Shown in pieces: positions 61,918 to 64,000 of a stretch of DNA of 64,000 nt. The first letter of the stretch is position 1. Every line of letters starts with the position of its first letter. Source of the stretch: Acidimicrobiales bacterium (GTDB taxonomy: Bacteria > Actinomycetota > Acidimicrobiia > Acidimicrobiales > AC-14). Location of the stretch: assembly GCA_025463925.1 (NCBI GenBank), contig JAODBK010000039.1, positions 20,477-84,476 of the forward strand. Reading direction: 5' to 3'. The notes below the pieces were generated by a model. That model made no database searches, was not told the origin of the DNA, and was given only the letters and a program-made list of their open reading frames with translations. The position numbers and the translations under genes were made by a program.

Positions 61918-63198
61918 CTACGCCCCGTCGGAGCGCTCGGCGCAGCGGTCCGAGCAGAAGAAGATCGTCTGGCCGTCGTGTCGACGGGTGGCGGGCGCGC
62001 TGGCCATCGCCACCTGCATGCCGCACACCGGGTCGACGGCGTAGCCCGCGCCACCGCCGAGCCGTTCGCGGTTGCGGTGCAGCCAGTAGAGGATCGCGAA
62101 CAGGGCGAGGAAGACGATGTTCAGGAACGTGGTGGCGTTCCATGCGAAGTGCGTCGACGCGATCGTCGTTGGCCGGGTCTTCGGGATCGCGCCGACCAGC
62201 GCGAAGAGCCCCTCGACGACGAGACCGGCCGCCGCCATCACGACGTAGAACGTCGCGAACAGCCGCAGGGCCAGCCGGCCGCCGTAGTACTTGCGGTAGA
62301 TGAGGACGAGCGGCAAGGCGATCAGGTCGGCGAAGATGAAGCTGATCACGCCACCGAAGCTGATGCCGCCGTGCCACAGCGCGGCCGCCATCGGGACGTT
62401 GCCGATCGAGCACACGAAGCTGATGAAGGCGATGAACGGGCCGACGACGACGTTCTCGAGGCTCGTCCAGAACCCGTGTCCGGTGAGGAACACCTCGCTC
62501 CATGCGCGCATCGGCACCATCACCGCGAGAGCCCCGGCGACCGCGTACCCGATCACCAGCTCCTTCCGCAGCATGGTGATGTCGGCCATCGTGTAGCCGG
62601 CGGCATCGGCCCATGCCGCCTTGGACGTGAGCTTCTCGCGCCAGGGCGTGTGCTCGAGCTGTTGCTGGCGAGCCTCCGTCACACCGGCCATGGCCTCGTG
62701 GTCGTCACTGCCCGCCCTGGTCTGCTGCAATCGCCGACGAGCCCCTTCGACGAGCTCCCGGCGGAAGACGAAGCCACCGACGACGACCAGCAGCACGATC
62801 ATGATCGGTCCGCCGACGAACTCGGCAACGGCGAACTGCCATCCCATGAGGATGAGGAGCACCACGCCGAGCTCGATCACCAGGTTGGTCGACGCGAACA
62901 TGAAGACCATCGCCGAGATGAAGTCGGCGCCCTTCTGGAACAGGGACTTGGCCATCGCGGTGGCGGCATAGGAGCAGCTCGACGACACCATCCCGAAGGC
63001 CGACGCCTTGGCGACCGTCCTCGGCCGGTGGTCGCCGAGCACGCGCTGCATCTGGTCCTTGGCCACGAACGCCTGCACCGCGCCGGAGAGGCCGAATCCC
63101 AACACCAGCGCCCACAGCGTCTCCCAGAACATGAAGAAGCCCTCGCGCAGGCTGTCGCCCAGGTCGCCGATGCTGATCGCACCGACGAGGTGGCTCAC
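61918..63198 (-). CDS. DUF318/ArsP-YraQ-like permease with C-terminal YHS metal domain
   Basis: 426 aa. Eight or more membrane segments of the permease family that includes ArsP and YraQ: LVLGFGLSGAVQAFVAKDQM, ASAFGMVSSSCSYAATAMAK (conserved Cys), ISAMVFMFASTNLVIELGVV, and in the second half SFVCSIGNVPMAAALWHGGI. The tail is a YHS-type metal-binding domain (VDPVCGMQVAMASAPATRRH, IFFCSDRCAE). GTG 63198 overlaps the csoR stop. A copper or other soft-metal exporter is the simplest reading from csoR and YHS; substrate not proven. Confidence 0.85.
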   Translation of the reverse strand: MSHLVGAISIGDLGDSLREGFFMFWETLWALVLGFGLSGAVQAFVAKDQMQRVLGDHRPRTVAKASAFGMVSSSCSYAATAMAKSLFQKGADFISAMVFMFASTNLVIELGVVLLILMGWQFAVAEFVGGPIMIVLLVVVGGFVFRRELVEGARRRLQQTRAGSDDHEAMAGVTEARQQQLEHTPWREKLTSKAAWADAAGYTMADITMLRKELVIGYAVAGALAVMVPMRAWSEVFLTGHGFWTSLENVVVGPFIAFISFVCSIGNVPMAAALWHGGISFGGVISFIFADLIALPLVLIYRKYYGGRLALRLFATFYVVMAAAGLVVEGLFALVGAIPKTRPTTIASTHFAWNATTFLNIVFLALFAILYWLHRNRERLGGGAGYAVDPVCGMQVAMASAPATRRHDGQTIFFCSDRCAERSDGA

Positions 63199-63476
63199 GA
63201 CCGGACGAGTCGGGCGATGGCCGCCGACGCCTCGGCCACCTTCTCGTCGGCGCGCCCGCCGCCCGCGGTCAGCGCGTCGGCCACGCAATGCGACAGGTGT
63301 TCGTCGAGCAGGCCGATGGCAACCGCCTGGAGCGCCTTCGTGACCGCCGCGACCTGATCGAGGACGTCGATGCAGTACTTGTCCTCGTCGACCATGCGCT
63401 GCAGCCCGCGCACCTGGCCCTCGATGCGGCGGAGGCGCTTCTGGACCGCGTCCTTGTTCTCCGAGTATCCCGGCAT
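63195..63476 (-). CDS. csoR: CsoR-family copper-sensing repressor
   Basis: 93-aa helical repressor. The Cu(I) ligands match CsoR: Cys35 in DKYCIDVLDQ, His60 and Cys64 in DEHLSHCVADA, in the W-x-Y-z Cys-His-Cys pattern. The N-terminus GYSENKDAVQKRLRRIEGQV and RGLQRMVDEDKYC is classical. Copper binding releases it from DNA. It is coupled to the permease gene (GTGA overlap), and an inverted repeat immediately upstream is the expected operator. Confidence 0.93.
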   Translation of the reverse strand: MPGYSENKDAVQKRLRRIEGQVRGLQRMVDEDKYCIDVLDQVAAVTKALQAVAIGLLDEHLSHCVADALTAGGGRADEKVAEASAAIARLVRS

Positions 63477-63486
63477 GTCCGCCAGG

Positions 63487-63503
63487 ATACCCCCACTGGG
63501 TAT
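63487..63503 (-). promoter_or_regulatory. CsoR-type operator
   Basis: ATACCC (63487-63492) and GGGTAT (63498-63503) form an inverted repeat around CCACT, like known CsoR sites built on TACCC/GGGTA. It lies 10 bp upstream of the csoR start, where binding would block transcription or translation of the csoR-permease operon. Autorepression is inference. Confidence 0.65.
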
Positions 63504-63538
63504 CTAGGTGCGATCCGGTGGGGGCCGGGTCAGCCGGG

Positions 63539-64000
63539 TCAGCCGGGGCGGCCGGCGCCGGCGAGGTCGCTGCGCCAGATCGAGGCGTAGCGGACCGGCA
63601 CGCCGCTGTGGGCCGCCTCCACCATCGTGCCGTTGCCGACGTAGATGCCGACGTGGTGGATGTCGCTGCCGTAGAAGAGGAGATCGCCCGGCTGCAGATC
63701 GGCGGTCGAGACGTGGGTCGTCTCTTGCCACTGGGCTTGCGACGAGTGCGAGAGGCTGACGCCGCCCTGTTGCCACGAGCGCATCGTGAGGCCGGAGCAG
63801 TCGTAGGAATCGGGGCCCGACGCGCCGTAGCTGTAGGGCTTGCCGACCTGGGCCTCCGCGAAGTGGACCGCGGCGGCGGCGCCGGACGACGGGGCGGGCG
63901 CGTTGCCGGGCGGCGGTGCGCTGCGACCGGCGCGCGTGCCGACCGCCGACGTGCGGGCCCGGGCAGCGACCTGCGCGGCCTGCGCCCGGCTGGCGGCGGC
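63539..64000 (-). CDS. NlpC/P60 peptidoglycan hydrolase (5' end outside window)
   Basis: The C-terminal 153 residues are visible, and the frame is open to base 64000. An Ala/Pro-rich linker (RAQAAQVAARARTSAVGTRA) precedes the NlpC/P60 domain: VGKPYSYGASGPDSYDCSGL with the catalytic Cys, DLLFYGSDIHHVGIYVGNGT with the catalytic His and MVEAAHSG. It cleaves stem-peptide bonds in the wall and is probably a secreted RipA-like or coiled-coil-linked hydrolase. The internal ATG at 63784 is not the start, since the catalytic Cys lies upstream of it. Confidence 0.92.
   Translation of the reverse strand, partial: AAASRAQAAQVAARARTSAVGTRAGRSAPPPGNAPAPSSGAAAAVHFAEAQVGKPYSYGASGPDSYDCSGLTMRSWQQGGVSLSHSSQAQWQETTHVSTADLQPGDLLFYGSDIHHVGIYVGNGTMVEAAHSGVPVRYASIWRSDLAGAGRPG

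Overview
The window is a high-GC bacterial chromosome segment, tightly packed with 4-bp start/stop overlaps and many GTG/TTG starts. EgtD, a DtxR-type iron regulator, CsoR, an AftD-like arabinofuranosyltransferase, GlgX and NlpC/P60 together point to Actinomycetota. A deep lineage such as Acidimicrobiia is my inference; no rRNA is present to confirm it.

Layout. 1-4745: the end of egtD, an amidase, a GNAT protein, two VOC proteins and a Bcp-type peroxiredoxin. 4746-10862: two paralogous 845/848-aa FtsX/MacB-type permeases, each preceded at about 100 bp by the same conserved 44-bp element. 11017-16808: a c-di-GMP centred region. It holds a class-I c-di-GMP (GEMM-I) riboswitch in front of a small secreted protein with a SipW-type leader, an archaeal/SipW-type signal peptidase with a large outer domain, and a PAS-PAS-PAS-EAL protein ending in an OmpR-type winged helix. 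A 1480-bp IS1595-like element (perfect 24-bp inverted repeats, perfect 8-bp target duplication, truncated transposase, small passenger genes) sits between the secreted-protein gene and the peptidase gene. 16993-17069: a minus-strand tRNA with anticodon UAA but a short variable loop.

17078-27538: a GH63-like glucosidase, a GGDEF-EAL protein overlapping queD-queC-queE, glgX, a zinc ribbon and pncB. 27535-46881: a cell-surface glycan region, with an AftD-like transferase on + and a twelve-gene minus-strand run (46881 down to 31797) of membrane glycosyltransferases, a flippase, an acyltransferase, GT2 plus DUF2304, DUF2142, an MBL-fold enzyme and a UDP-galactopyranose-mutase-like flavoprotein. 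46997-51959: a DtxR-type regulator divergent from a lipoprotein/FTR1 iron-uptake pair, followed by a HyuA-like protein. 52013-60390: a YncE-like propeller, a deacetylase-fold lipoprotein with an altered active site, acyl-CoA ligase, carbonic anhydrase, a STAS protein and two secreted phosphoesterases. 60391-64000: an amidohydrolase, a csoR-permease(YHS) metal operon with its operator, and the 3' part of an NlpC/P60 hydrolase.

The part most worth following is 11017-16808. Riboswitch, exported protein, dedicated type of peptidase and c-di-GMP phosphodiesterase/DNA-binding fusion look like one signalling-to-surface circuit that has recently been interrupted by a mobile element. A second c-di-GMP enzyme lies at 19892-21928.
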